Part shown: positions 26,920 through 35,754 of the stretch, piece by piece
Layout: each line of letters starts with the position of its first letter
How positions within the stretch are numbered: the stretch's first letter is position 1
From: Pseudomonas putida
GTDB taxonomy: Bacteria; Pseudomonadota; Gammaproteobacteria; Pseudomonadales; Pseudomonadaceae
Assembly (NCBI RefSeq): GCF_028682455.1
Contig: NZ_JANHLD010000001.1
Coordinates: 1,962,001 to 2,026,000 of the forward strand
Length of the DNA stretch: 64,000 nt
Direction: 5' to 3'
Made by a program: the position numbers and the translations under genes
Notes under the pieces: model-generated
Databases searched by the model: none
Seen by the model: the letters and a program-made list of their open reading frames with translations, nothing else
What the model was told of the DNA's origin: nothing

Positions 26920-29099
26920 GGCGCGGCCTCTTCGCTGGCCGTGTCGCCCGTGTCGGTGATGGGTATGGCGATGGCCGCCTCATCGAGCAGGTCGTCCGGC
27001 AAGGCCGCGTCCTGCAAGACCGGGGAGCTGGTGAACTCCCACCACTGCGTGGCCTCGCTGTAGCTCTGGCGCATGTGCCCAGCCAGTTGCTGCAAGTCCG
27101 CCGGCATCACTTCATCCGGGTCTGGCGCCGGCAACGGCATGCGCACCTTCCAAAGCTGGCCACCCTGCAACAGCGCGAAGCACTGGCCTTTGGGCAGGCC
27201 GACGACGTGCGATGGCTCGATCATCGGCACGCTGGACATGCTGATGCGGTCTTGGGTGTTCGACGTAAAGTCCGTCGCGCCGCGAATGTCCGAGCTGTCG
27301 GTTGCGCCGCTGACGATGGTGGTCGTATAGACCTCGACCTTCGGCAATTGCCGGGTCAGCAACTCAGCGGTGGCCGTTTCGCGCACGCGCAGCATGAACA
27401 GGTTGTTGAAGTTGCCGATCACCTGACCGGCCTTCGCCCGGTTGCCGATGCGGGCTTCGATGTCCGAGAGGGTCTGCGTGTACGCGGTGACTTGCAGGCC
27501 AGCGCCGCCGCCCTTGTTGATCAGCGGAATGAACTCGTCGCCCATCAACTCGTTGAACTCATCGGCATGGACGTTGATCGGCACGCGCGAGCCTGCCGAT
27601 GCGCCCGGCAGGCCGTCGTCGATCCCGTGCTTGTAGATGTGGCCAGCGACCGAAACCAGGTCGGAGAACATGGAATTGCCGACTGCGGCGGCGACCTCGG
27701 CATCGGATAGCGCATCCAGGCCGACATAGACCACGGCGCGCTTTCGGATGACCTGCATCCAATCGAAGATCGGACGCGGGTCGGCCAGGTCGGAGTAGTT
27801 CGGGGCCAGAAGCTGGGCGATCTTGCCGCTGGTGAGCTTCTCCAGCAGCGGCAGCAGCGATGCGACGATCTTGTCGAAGTAGGTCTTGTCGTAGCGCACC
27901 GCCGAGCGCAGGCCGTCGAGCACCGGATCGTAGTTGCGAGCCTGCGAGAGGTACTGTTCCAGCGCCACCACGCGCTTTTCGCGCCCGATCATGTTGCGCG
28001 GGATGTTCTTCTCGTTGAGCTTGGCCTCGATCTGGACGATCACCTCCCAGGCCTTGGGCTCGGTCTTGGCGAAGTAATGCTGGGCGTACTCGATGAACAG
28101 CGCGTCGATGTTGATCACATGGCGTTGGATCAGCATGTAGTCCGGGCGCTGCCCCAGTTCCACCAGGGCGCGGGCGATGATGTTGACGAAGCGCCACGCA
28201 AATTCGCGAAATGCCGCGCTGTTGCCTTCCCCGGAGAGCTGCCCTGCAACACGGGTGGCCACCTCGCTGATGCGCCCAAAGCGGCCCACGGCGTTGTAGC
28301 GCGCAGAAATGTCCGGCCAGCCCAAATGGAAGACATAGAACTCGCCCTCGCGGCCCGCACGCTTGGCCTCGACGTACACCCGCTTCAAAAGATCGGCGTC
28401 GCCCTTGGGGTCGATGACGATGACGACCTCGTGCTCGCCGTCGGCGTTCTTGCGCCGGATGTCCTGGGTCACGGACAACTCGGCCAACCGCGTCTTGCCC
28501 ACGCGCGTGGTGCCCAGTACCAGCGAATGCCCGACGCGCTCACCCAGCGGTAGGCTGACGTCCACCTCATCGGGTTCGATGCCGTGCAGGCGCGGCAGGC
28601 CGCCCACAGGCGGCAGCGGGCGCACCGGGTTGAAAGGCACGTCCCAGCCCGTGAGTGCAGGCAGCCGAGACAGCGGGAACGGCGCGAACTCCAGCCGTTC
28701 CTCCAGCCTGCGCGCCAGCCGGTAGGCCGGCGTTGGCTCGACGTAGCGGCGAAACTCCGGTCGGTACGTCTGCATCAGCCGATGGGTGTGTTTCTGCTCC
28801 CACAGAAACCCGCGGCCCACGAACAGACGCTGCTGGCTGACCGGCACGTCCTTGCTGGTCATCACATAGCGCGGCAAGCGGCGAATGTTGCGCCGGTAGC
28901 GCAGGATGACGCGGGCATCGCGGTAGCGGATGGCACCGTAGGCGCAGAACGCCAGCGCACTGCCGACGCCCATGGCGGGGCTCAGCGCGAGCGACCACGG
29001 GGCCACCAGGGACAGAAACGCGGCGCCTGCACACGCCGCGACGGTATAGAACTCCACCGCTGGGCGCAGCAAAACCTCGACTGGCTGTTTCCCCGACAT
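26916..29099 (-). CDS. traD: Type IV coupling protein TraD (TIGR03743)
   Basis: The ATPase that brings the relaxase-DNA complex to the pore; 727 residues. Two N-terminal membrane helices (about 16-36 and 38-56) precede the motor. Walker A is GTTRVGKT at 196-203, with a DPKGDADLLKRV strand and Walker B VVYVGLDALSD. An internal helical all-alpha domain contains the RNMIGREKRV segment. The C-terminus is acidic, as is usual for substrate binding. Family: SXT/TOL-subfamily TraD. Confidence 0.92.
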   Translation of the reverse strand: MSGKQPVEVLLRPAVEFYTVAACAGAAFLSLVAPWSLALSPAMGVGSALAFCAYGAIRYRDARVILRYRRNIRRLPRYVMTSKDVPVSQQRLFVGRGFLWEQKHTHRLMQTYRPEFRRYVEPTPAYRLARRLEERLEFAPFPLSRLPALTGWDVPFNPVRPLPPVGGLPRLHGIEPDEVDVSLPLGERVGHSLVLGTTRVGKTRLAELSVTQDIRRKNADGEHEVVIVIDPKGDADLLKRVYVEAKRAGREGEFYVFHLGWPDISARYNAVGRFGRISEVATRVAGQLSGEGNSAAFREFAWRFVNIIARALVELGQRPDYMLIQRHVINIDALFIEYAQHYFAKTEPKAWEVIVQIEAKLNEKNIPRNMIGREKRVVALEQYLSQARNYDPVLDGLRSAVRYDKTYFDKIVASLLPLLEKLTSGKIAQLLAPNYSDLADPRPIFDWMQVIRKRAVVYVGLDALSDAEVAAAVGNSMFSDLVSVAGHIYKHGIDDGLPGASAGSRVPINVHADEFNELMGDEFIPLINKGGGAGLQVTAYTQTLSDIEARIGNRAKAGQVIGNFNNLFMLRVRETATAELLTRQLPKVEVYTTTIVSGATDSSDIRGATDFTSNTQDRISMSSVPMIEPSHVVGLPKGQCFALLQGGQLWKVRMPLPAPDPDEVMPADLQQLAGHMRQSYSEATQWWEFTSSPVLQDAALPDDLLDEAAIAIPITDTGDTASEEAAP

Positions 29100-29103
29100 G
29101 GCT

Positions 29104-29652
29104 TCATTGCTCGATGCCGGTGGCTGTGATCAGCACCGGGTAATGCCGCAGACCCAGGCGCTCGGCCAGGTCGTCACCGGCCACAGGCGCGAGGGGAACG
29201 CCCGGCACCAGGGCGCGCAGCCGTGCCAGACCCTGCACGGTCTCGACGTTAACCACCAGGCCCACCGCGCCGCGCTCGCGCAGCGATGTTGCCTGGCTGC
29301 GCATCCAGGCGTGGGACGCCTCGTCGTCGCCGACGACCACGAAAGGCCGCAGGCCCGGTGCCTCGATCACCCGCCGCGCGACGGTGCCAGGCGTGAGCTT
29401 GGCACTGCGCACCGGCAACATCGCGGCCTCGTCCATGAGCGTGGCGGGCACCGGGAGCATCGGGATGGGCGGTCGGGCCGGAGCATTGGCGCGCGGCTGA
29501 AGGTTCAGAGCCTCGTAGTACGGCAGCGCCGACGTGCCGCCACGGTCTTCGACCACGATCAGCGGCTCGCCGGCACGCGAGGCCAGCGGCAGAGCCGCCA
29601 GCAGCACGAGCAAGCCCTTCAGTGTGAGATGGGTCAAATGGGATGTTTTCAT
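29104..29652 (-). CDS. ICE protein, PFL_4695 family (TIGR03765)
   Basis: A 182-residue secreted protein: signal peptide LLVLLAALPLASRAG, then EPLIVVEDRGGTSALPYYEAL and a C-terminal fold with VVVGDDEASHAWMRSQATSLRERGAVGLVVNV. Conserved between traD and the transglycosylase gene in this ICE class; function unknown. The following start overlaps its stop region. Confidence 0.82.
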   Translation of the reverse strand: MKTSHLTHLTLKGLLVLLAALPLASRAGEPLIVVEDRGGTSALPYYEALNLQPRANAPARPPIPMLPVPATLMDEAAMLPVRSAKLTPGTVARRVIEAPGLRPFVVVGDDEASHAWMRSQATSLRERGAVGLVVNVETVQGLARLRALVPGVPLAPVAGDDLAERLGLRHYPVLITATGIEQ

Positions 29653-30254
29653 GGGATGCTCTCCTGGCGTGCGGCGAAGGCCGCAGCGGTTGGGCGCGTG
29701 CCCTGCACGCGGGCAAGGTGGCGCGACACGCTGCGCCGATAGCGGGCGGCAGGTTCTCCGCCCGCAGGACGGTGATAGCGACCGATTGCCAGTAACCAGT
29801 CCTCGCCAGTGACGTGCTGCTCCTTCAGGATTTCAGCGGCGATGGCGAGGTTGCGGTATGGGTCGAGCAGGTCACACGCGCTGACATAGCGTTGTTGGTG
29901 GTAGCCGAGGTTGATCTGCCCGAGACCCGCGTCGATGCGCGTGTGCGACGTGGAGCGCATCGCCTGCTGCAATCCGGCGCAGGCGTCGGCACGGGTGGCG
30001 AAGCGGTGCGACTGGCCGGCGACGTTGAGCGACCACGGCCACGGGACGATGCGCCCGTTGCGCCGGATGCCGCTCTCCTGCAAGGCCACCGCGTAGAGCA
30101 CCGTCGAGGGAACGCCCGCGCGCTGGGCGGCGAGTTGGTAAGCCGGTGGCGGAACTTCCTGGGCATGGGCGGCGCAGGCGCACAGGCCCGCCGCGAGCGC
30201 CAGTGTGCGCAAGCACTGCGAAACGGAGGTGGCCACTAAGGCTGGCGCAGCCAT
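29649..30254 (-). CDS. Lytic transglycosylase of the transfer system
   Basis: A VirB1-like murein hydrolase that opens peptidoglycan for pore assembly. 201 residues with a signal peptide (LRTLALAAGLCACAAHAQ) and an SLT domain with catalytic Glu60 in ALQESG, followed by IDAGLGQINLGYHQQ and AIGRYHRP. I used the ATG at 30254, which starts inside the tail of the TIGR03759 gene; the longer frame adds a non-hydrophobic extension. Confidence 0.87.
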   Translation of the reverse strand: MAAPALVATSVSQCLRTLALAAGLCACAAHAQEVPPPAYQLAAQRAGVPSTVLYAVALQESGIRRNGRIVPWPWSLNVAGQSHRFATRADACAGLQQAMRSTSHTRIDAGLGQINLGYHQQRYVSACDLLDPYRNLAIAAEILKEQHVTGEDWLLAIGRYHRPAGGEPAARYRRSVSRHLARVQGTRPTAAAFAARQESIP

Positions 30255-30961
30255 TGGCCGTTCACCTCGCGCACGACTGCTGGAAGCTCGCCGGGCAAGC
30301 TCAGCGACAGCCACCGCCCGCCATCATGGTTGAGCGTGATGCCACCGCTGCGCACGCGCGCCGGATCGACGTTCGCACGCTTGGCCCAGTCGCGAATACG
30401 TGTGTCGTCCTGGCGGCTACCAACCATGTACAGGTCGAACTCGGTGCCAGAGGATTGCAGGCGCTGCACAAGCTGCCCGCAGGCCGCGCAGCCGTCCTTG
30501 ACGAACACCGCCGTGCGGCCGGAGCCGCGTTCGGCACCCGCGTTGGGCTTGTCGTCAGGCAGGTTCACTCGCTGCATGCCGGGATTCAGGCGCTGCCAGG
30601 CCTCGTCGTAGGCACGCTGGTAGGCGAGCAGCTTCTCGACGCGGCGCGCTTCGACCTGCACCTGCAGCTCTGCGTAACGGCGCCGTTCCTCGTCGGTGCG
30701 CGCCTCGATGCCCAGGGCGGACAGCGGGTCCAGGTTGGGCGAGTAGATGCCCAACGGCCCGTCCATCAGTTCGCGATAGCGCGCCCACTCCTGCGGTTGC
30801 AGGCCCCAGTCGCTTGCCACCCGGTCGTCCAGGATGCGGGCGACAAGGAGGCGCTCCTGGCTCTGCGCATTGCGGGCGGAGGCCGTGGCCGGCTGCTGCG
30901 CCCAGGCGGGCAACTGGGCAGACGCGAGCAGGAGCGCGGAAAGGATGATCGACGGTTTCAT
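30236..30961 (-). CDS. ICE protein, PFL_4693 family (TIGR03759)
   Basis: A 241-residue periplasmic protein with a signal peptide (IILSALLLASAQLPAWAQ), a helical region (ARYRELMDGPLGIYSPNLDPLSALG) and a C-terminal thioredoxin-like domain carrying CAAC at 158-161. The CxxC suggests a redox or disulphide-isomerase role in the mating pore, alongside the DsbA-like protein at 10.6-11.3 kb. Confidence 0.85.
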   Translation of the reverse strand: MKPSIILSALLLASAQLPAWAQQPATASARNAQSQERLLVARILDDRVASDWGLQPQEWARYRELMDGPLGIYSPNLDPLSALGIEARTDEERRRYAELQVQVEARRVEKLLAYQRAYDEAWQRLNPGMQRVNLPDDKPNAGAERGSGRTAVFVKDGCAACGQLVQRLQSSGTEFDLYMVGSRQDDTRIRDWAKRANVDPARVRSGGITLNHDGGRWLSLSLPGELPAVVREVNGQWLRQP

Positions 30962-30975
30962 GTCGTGCGCTCCGC

Positions 30976-31617
30976 TCAAGGAATCGCCATGCGACGGGTC
31001 TGGTCGCCGGCCTGGAACACCGCGGTGTTGCCCTCGACTGCCTGCAAGCGCCACGGGCCGACGGCATCGCCGGGAAGCAGCACTTGAAGCTGGTCGGGCG
31101 TGAAGTTCCCGTTGTTCGGCGCGACGGACAGGCTGCGCTGGCCGGCGCGAAGTTCGGCGCCGACGATGCGGAACGGCAGTGGCGGCGGTTCCGGCTTGGC
31201 GGTGGGCCTGGTCGGTACGCGCGGCTGGGCGGACGCTGCGGCACGCGCAACAGTCTGGCGTGTCTTGATTTGCTCGACTTCGGTGCGCAGCGCCTGAAGG
31301 TCTTCGGCAGCGGCATAGCCGCTCAGCGCTTTTTCGACCTGAGCAGCGCGTGCTTCCAGGAGTTCGCGGGTGTCTTTGAGGTCTGCCGCCGTTGCGACGG
31401 CTGGACGCTGCTGGATGGCATCAATGGTCTCGGCCAGGCCCATCGCCTGCGCTTCGAGACGTTGCAGGCGGGTATCAAGCTGATTCTGGTCGGTCTGGTC
31501 GTTCACCGCCTGGTAGCCGAGAGCGACGAAGACGCTGAGGCTGATCAGCCAGAGCCACATCAGGCTCTGCACCACCACGGCGGTGATCGGGCGACGGGGA
31601 GACTGCGCGGCATTCAT
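30976..31617 (-). CDS. PilP-like ICE protein
   Basis: A 213-residue protein with one N-terminal membrane helix (about 14-34), a coiled-coil stretch (about 45-125) and a small C-terminal beta domain (FRIVGAELRAGQRSLSVAPNN) like that of PilP/TraP accessory proteins. Its position after PilL supports a role in the type IVb-like or core complex. Start ATG 31617 overlaps the pilL stop. Confidence 0.7.
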   Translation of the reverse strand: MNAAQSPRRPITAVVVQSLMWLWLISLSVFVALGYQAVNDQTDQNQLDTRLQRLEAQAMGLAETIDAIQQRPAVATAADLKDTRELLEARAAQVEKALSGYAAAEDLQALRTEVEQIKTRQTVARAAASAQPRVPTRPTAKPEPPPLPFRIVGAELRAGQRSLSVAPNNGNFTPDQLQVLLPGDAVGPWRLQAVEGNTAVFQAGDQTRRMAIP

Positions 31618-32192
31618 GGCTGGCCTCCCGAACCCGAAGGCATCAGCGGAAACGTCTGCACCGCCTCGGCAGCGGGCGGCTCGTGTGCGTGCTCGGCGGT
31701 CGCACTGCCTCCAGGCCGCTCGAAGCAAATCTGCCGTGCCCGTTCATCCGCATGCAGTTCCCAGGCCGGGCCAGCCAGGGTGAGCAGCGCATCGCGCAAG
31801 GTCATGGGGCCAAGATGCAGGTGCGCCGCCGGCAGCGGGAGCACATACAACTCGGTCACGGCGCGAGGCGTCTCGCAAAGCTGGTAGCCGCTGCGTTTGA
31901 GCACATGCCGCAGGCCATCGCCCACCGTGGCACGGGCATCCTCGGGCATGAACACGTCGATGGTCTGCAACAGCAAGTCACGCTGCGCCGCCGTGGGTGT
32001 CAGCTCGACCAGCGTGTAGCGGCCATAGCGCACGACGGGAATGAACTCGGGGGCCTCGGGTTCGGGAGCGGAGGAGACGCCTTCTATGGCGTCTGGCACC
32101 AGCGGCGCGGTCGTGGTGGCGCAGCCGCTGGCCAGCGCTGCGGCCAGGAGACCAGCGCCGACCAGACGCCGGGATACATGGGTTGCGGGCAT
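31614..32192 (-). CDS. pilL: PilL-type lipoprotein (TIGR03748)
   Basis: A 192-residue lipoprotein: signal peptide with lipobox ALASGC and Cys24, then a PilL N-terminal domain (GRYTLVELTPTAAQRDLLLQ) and a TonB-box/secretin-N0-like region (LRHVLKRSGYQLC, RDALLTLAGPAWEL). It is the first gene of the second half of the transfer operon. PilL in PFGI-1-class ICEs is linked to the pilus outer-membrane complex. Confidence 0.82.
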   Translation of the reverse strand: MPATHVSRRLVGAGLLAAALASGCATTTAPLVPDAIEGVSSAPEPEAPEFIPVVRYGRYTLVELTPTAAQRDLLLQTIDVFMPEDARATVGDGLRHVLKRSGYQLCETPRAVTELYVLPLPAAHLHLGPMTLRDALLTLAGPAWELHADERARQICFERPGGSATAEHAHEPPAAEAVQTFPLMPSGSGGQP

Positions 32193-32453
32193 GGCATCGG
32201 CTCTTCTGTTGCGATGCCGATACCTTGGCGGCACGGTGCCGTGCGGTCAGCCAGGAATGCGAACTGGGTAGTGCCCGGTTTCAGGGGCGACCCGGATGCC
32301 TACTGCGTATCGTCCAGGCGGTACAGACGCACCCGTTGTTGCGCACAACCAGTAGCTCATGGATCAATAGGCGGATTTGCAGTTAAGCCGCAATATGGGA
32401 CGAAAAACGGTGTACTTCGCGAATCAATTGCAGGGTGGCTGCCGTAGCACGCC
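32193..32453. promoter_or_regulatory. Presumed promoter region of the pilL-traD transfer operon
   Basis: Non-coding between pilL and the helicase terminator. GCACGG (32231-32236) and CCGTGC (32239-32244) form a 6-bp inverted repeat about 40 bases upstream of pilL. I could not place a convincing -35/-10 pair; late ICE promoters may need the BisDC activator. Confidence 0.35.
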
Positions 32454-32499
32454 AAAGAAAAAACGCAGCCCCGCCCACGAAGAACGCGAGTGGGGCTGC
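32454..32499 (-). terminator. Rho-independent terminator of the helicase gene
   Basis: On the minus strand the stem GCAGCCCC/GGGGCTGC (32492-32499 and 32465-32472) is followed by a T-run at 32463-32458, about 50 bases after the helicase stop. Confidence 0.8.
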
Positions 32500-32551
32500 A
32501 AGTTGTGAACAATAGAAAGCCGGCGGCGCTAGGCCGGCGATGGCGTGGAAA

Positions 32552-34831
32552 TCAGGCGGTGACCAATTGCCGGGCCAGTGCGACCTCGACGGAATCACCG
32601 TCCTGATTCAGAACATCCAGCCCCGATTCGGGCACGTCGCCCGAGGTGGACTGCGAGACCATGATCTTCTTGGCCATCAGTTCCAGGCAGGTCATCTGCG
32701 AGGAACCGGCATAGCCGAGGTAGATCACGCGCACGGGCTGTTTCTGCCCGATGCGCCAGGAGCGGCGTGCTGCCTGTTGGAGCGAGTACACGTTGTAGCC
32801 ACTTTGCATGAACACAATCGTCGGGAACTCCAACAAATCCAGTCCCGTCTTGACCAGCTCGGGATTGGTGACGAGCACGTCGATGCCACGGTCCAGTTGC
32901 TCGGCGATCCAGTCTTCTCGGCGGCTGGCATCCACGCTTGCGCGCAGTACCGCCACCTTGAAGCCTTCCTGCTCCAGCAGCCCCTTCAGGCGCGACGTGG
33001 TGTCGCGCGTGCCGGTATAGACCGTGTAGGCCAGAACGTTGCGGCCCTGTTCCTTCTCCGCTTTGCAGATATCGATCAGCTCACGCTCCTTGGGGCTGAT
33101 CTCGAACTCATTGAACTGAGCCGGGACAAACGCCAAGGTGTTGCGCGTGCGCGGATGCACCACGGTCTCCGACCGGAAGCAGCAATCCGGCCAGGCCAGC
33201 AGCACGTTGAGCACCACCCCCAGCAAGGTCGTATCGCGTCGCGCCAGAGCCTGTTTCAGCTCTGCGGTCAGCCGACCCGCCAAATCGCGGTAGGCCGCAG
33301 CTTGCGCCACGTCCATCTGGACTTCACGAAACTCCTCGTCATACGGCGGCAGGACGTTGCCACCGATGTCCTTGAGCTTGAGAAAGATCGTGAACGGCAG
33401 GATGCAGCGCAAGACGCCTTTCGGGCCGAAGCCGGGAGCCTTGACGGTGCGCACCGATACCTTGGTGCCCTTGGCCGTCTTGTGCGCCGTGCCGGCGCTC
33501 TCGGAGTAGATGTCCTTGAGGACGCCGTGATCGCGCATGAACGCCATCGCAGCCGAGGTCATGCTGCCGCTCGTGGTCGGGCGGTAGCCGTCTTCGATCA
33601 TCCGTCCTGGCAGTGCCCGGAACAGCAGGTAGAACAGATCATCGCCGTAGCCGCCCATTAGCGTGCCGGTCAGCAGCAAGGTCTTGCGAGCCTTCGCCGC
33701 CAGCACGCCCATGGCCTGGCCCTGGGCACTGCCACCGTTCTTGTACTCGTGCGCCTCGTCGGCGATGAGCAGGTCGAACGTGCCTTGCGGCAGGTAGCGT
33801 TTGATGAATTCGGACGGTTGGTAGCCGCCCTCGCCAAAGCCAAACTCCATGTTGGCCATCGCACGTTCCATGCGCGTGGCCTGACGGTCGGAAAACACCA
33901 GCTCGCCGTTGCCATCCATGAGGTTGATGAACTCATGGATGTTGTCACCCAGCATCGAGGCCAGGAAGCCGTCACCGAACTTCTGCATCAACTTCTGCGC
34001 GGTGACTTCCCCGATGGTCGGGATGCGCTTCAAGGCTTTGAGGACGACCGAGGACTGGTCGCTGCCGGACAGGCTGCGCGGGCGGATCAGCGTCCACAGG
34101 GGCGCGGCGCAGTGGCTGCACTTCCTGCGGGACTCCTCGGCTTCGAGCCCGATCGGGTTGACCGGCTCGCCGTCGAGGTCGGTGATGAGCGTGCCGCAGT
34201 CCGGGCAGGCCGCCACGTCGCCGTGGCGGGTGCGCCGCTGGGTGAAGACCGGCTTCCAATGGAACCCCATCCGCATCCTGACGCGGCCCAGGATGAAAAA
34301 CTCCTGGCCCGTGGGCTGCACACCCAACTGCTCGCGCAGCTTGATGAGCTTGACTAGCGTGTCCGGGCCATTGAGCACCCAGACCTTGGCACCAGCCACC
34401 GTCTCCTGGATCTCGCGCCGCCACTTGTAGACCAAGTGGGGAGGCGAAAGCACCAGGGTGCGGCGGTAGCCTTCGGCGTTGAGCACGGCGGCCGTGGCGA
34501 TGCCGACGGTCGTCTTGCCGCAACCCATTTCGCCATTGACGATCGCAGCGCGCTCGCCTTGATCGACCAACAGCTCGGCGGCGGCATGGACAACTTCGGC
34601 CTGGGCCTGGAACAACTTGCGCTTGAGGCTGGCGACGACGAGTTGCCGCTGTGCTTGCGCTTGGCCGGTATAGACCGGCGGGTTGGCGCGGTTGAGAGAG
34701 TCGAGCAGTTCGTCGCCGAACTCGCCGACAAAATCCTGAAGGCTCAGGGTGAGAGGGTTGGATTCCACTTCGAGCAGTTCGCCCTGTACGGGCTCTGCAT
34801 CGTTAGCGGTGGTGTCGAGATCAACGGACAT
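32552..34831 (-). CDS. SNF2/DEAD-box helicase with internal zinc ribbon
   Basis: A 759-residue superfamily 2 ATPase. Walker A is GEMGCGKTT at 100-108; the DEAH box is in LLIADEAHEYKNGG; helicase motif VI is AARRSWRIGQKQPVR. Between motifs Ia and II sits an insertion with CPDC and CSHC, a likely zinc ribbon. Strand-separating or DNA-translocating function during ICE replication or transfer is inferred. The ATG at 34831 is preceded by GGAG. It ends the unit that carries the repeated leaders. Confidence 0.85.
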   Translation of the reverse strand: MSVDLDTTANDAEPVQGELLEVESNPLTLSLQDFVGEFGDELLDSLNRANPPVYTGQAQAQRQLVVASLKRKLFQAQAEVVHAAAELLVDQGERAAIVNGEMGCGKTTVGIATAAVLNAEGYRRTLVLSPPHLVYKWRREIQETVAGAKVWVLNGPDTLVKLIKLREQLGVQPTGQEFFILGRVRMRMGFHWKPVFTQRRTRHGDVAACPDCGTLITDLDGEPVNPIGLEAEESRRKCSHCAAPLWTLIRPRSLSGSDQSSVVLKALKRIPTIGEVTAQKLMQKFGDGFLASMLGDNIHEFINLMDGNGELVFSDRQATRMERAMANMEFGFGEGGYQPSEFIKRYLPQGTFDLLIADEAHEYKNGGSAQGQAMGVLAAKARKTLLLTGTLMGGYGDDLFYLLFRALPGRMIEDGYRPTTSGSMTSAAMAFMRDHGVLKDIYSESAGTAHKTAKGTKVSVRTVKAPGFGPKGVLRCILPFTIFLKLKDIGGNVLPPYDEEFREVQMDVAQAAAYRDLAGRLTAELKQALARRDTTLLGVVLNVLLAWPDCCFRSETVVHPRTRNTLAFVPAQFNEFEISPKERELIDICKAEKEQGRNVLAYTVYTGTRDTTSRLKGLLEQEGFKVAVLRASVDASRREDWIAEQLDRGIDVLVTNPELVKTGLDLLEFPTIVFMQSGYNVYSLQQAARRSWRIGQKQPVRVIYLGYAGSSQMTCLELMAKKIMVSQSTSGDVPESGLDVLNQDGDSVEVALARQLVTA

Positions 34832-34900
34832 GGTGATGCTCCAAAGAAAAATGGGACATGCACCACCCCAGCGGGGCGATGGCATGCCCCGTGGTGGGTA
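34832..34900 (-). promoter_or_regulatory. Repeated leader A, before the helicase gene
   Basis: Minus strand: GGGGCATGCC...GCCCC stem at 34873-34890; the same CCCC can instead pair with the next GGGG (34866-34876). A hairpin GACGG-CGAA-CCGTC (34905-34918) lies just before it. Confidence 0.55.
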
Positions 34901-34966
34901 GAGAGACGGCGAACCGTCAGTGGTTGGACAGTGCAGGCGCTCGTGGCCTGCGGTGACAACTCGCGG

Positions 34967-35272
34967 TCAGTACTCGGACGGCAGCACGATGCGGGTCGCT
35001 CTGCGATCTGCTTCGGTGAAGATGCGGATGCTCAGGTCACGGGTGACGACGTAAAACGAATCGAGGCGTTCGCCAGACTCCAACGCAGCGTTGTTCTGCT
35101 GCCATTGGTAGTCCGCGACGTCGCCCCAGTCGCCACGCATGTGGCGTTCGAAAAGCGGCATGGGATCGAGCCGGCCTTCGTTCATCAGGCGTTCGACGCC
35201 TTCGCTGAACTCCAGTGCACCGATTTCGAACAGCCGTTTGCGGCGGTGCTTGTCATGTTGGTCGGATGTCAT
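34967..35272 (-). CDS. Small conserved ICE protein (LPSEY family, copy 1)
   Basis: A 101-residue soluble protein of unknown function. It shares the pattern RH..GDWGD...QN.AAL.SGE.RL...I.TE.DR..T...LPSEY with the frameshifted gene at 35343-35652, so the two are tandem paralogs. The GGAAAC/GGAG region upstream and leader B fit the ATG at 35272. No membrane segment or known motif. Confidence 0.65.
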   Translation of the reverse strand: MTSDQHDKHRRKRLFEIGALEFSEGVERLMNEGRLDPMPLFERHMRGDWGDVADYQWQQNNAALESGERLDSFYVVTRDLSIRIFTEADRRATRIVLPSEY

Positions 35273-35335
35273 GTGGTTTCCTTCGGAGTGAAGGGGCTAC
35301 AGCACCCTTGCGGGGTGTCGGTGGCCCCGCGTTGG
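35273..35335 (-). promoter_or_regulatory. Repeated leader B
   Basis: Minus strand: CGGGG...CCCCG stem at 35311-35329, competing with CCCCGCAAGGG (35305-35315), then GCCCC, GAAGGA and the ATG at 35272. Confidence 0.5.
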
Positions 35336-35342
35336 AGAAGAT

Positions 35343-35652
35343 CAGTACTCGCTGGGCAACAGCAACGTGGTGAGGCTGCGATCCCATTCGGTGATGATCC
35401 AGAGCTTCAGGCCGGGTGCGACCTGGTAGGAAGAGAACAGACGATCCTCACCGGACTTCAGCGCGGCATCGTTCTGCCGCCTGTCGCTGTCGTCGAGGTC
35501 GCCCCAATCGCCGCCGAGGTGGCGACGCAGGTAGGGAATCGGGTTGAATTGGCCTGTTGGACCAGGTCATCGACGCCGCAGGTCATGACCACCTGGCCGG
35601 GCGAGAAGCGCAGGCTCGGGGGCTGGCTGATGGAGAGTGCTTGGGCTGCCAT
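35343..35652 (-). pseudogene. LPSEY family copy 2, single-base frameshift
   Basis: The N-terminal frame starts at 35652 (MAAQALSISQPPSLRFSPGQ) and runs through GVDDLVQQ. The conserved C-terminal half (FNPIPYLRRHLGGDWGD to LLLPSEY, stop at 35343) continues in another reading frame. Adding one base at the GGCC near 35551-35554 would join them as DLVQQ-GQFNPIPYL, giving a protein of about 103 residues, the length of its intact neighbour. Either a genuine frameshift or a sequencing error in a short G/C run. Confidence 0.7.
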
Positions 35653-35720
35653 GGGAAGGCTCCTGGATATGGAGGGGCCACGGCACCCCATCGGGGCGAC
35701 TGGACCCCGGTGGGTGGAAA
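35653..35720 (-). promoter_or_regulatory. Repeated leader C
   Basis: Four runs in order on the minus strand: GGGG (35705-35708), CCCC (35693-35696), GGGG (35686-35689), CCCC (35674-35677). Stems 1:2 and 3:4 exclude stem 2:3. The GACGG-CGAA-CCGTC hairpin (35725-35738) precedes it. Confidence 0.55.
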
Positions 35721-35754
35721 ACTCGACGGCGAACCGTCGGCGGTGGAGAAACGA

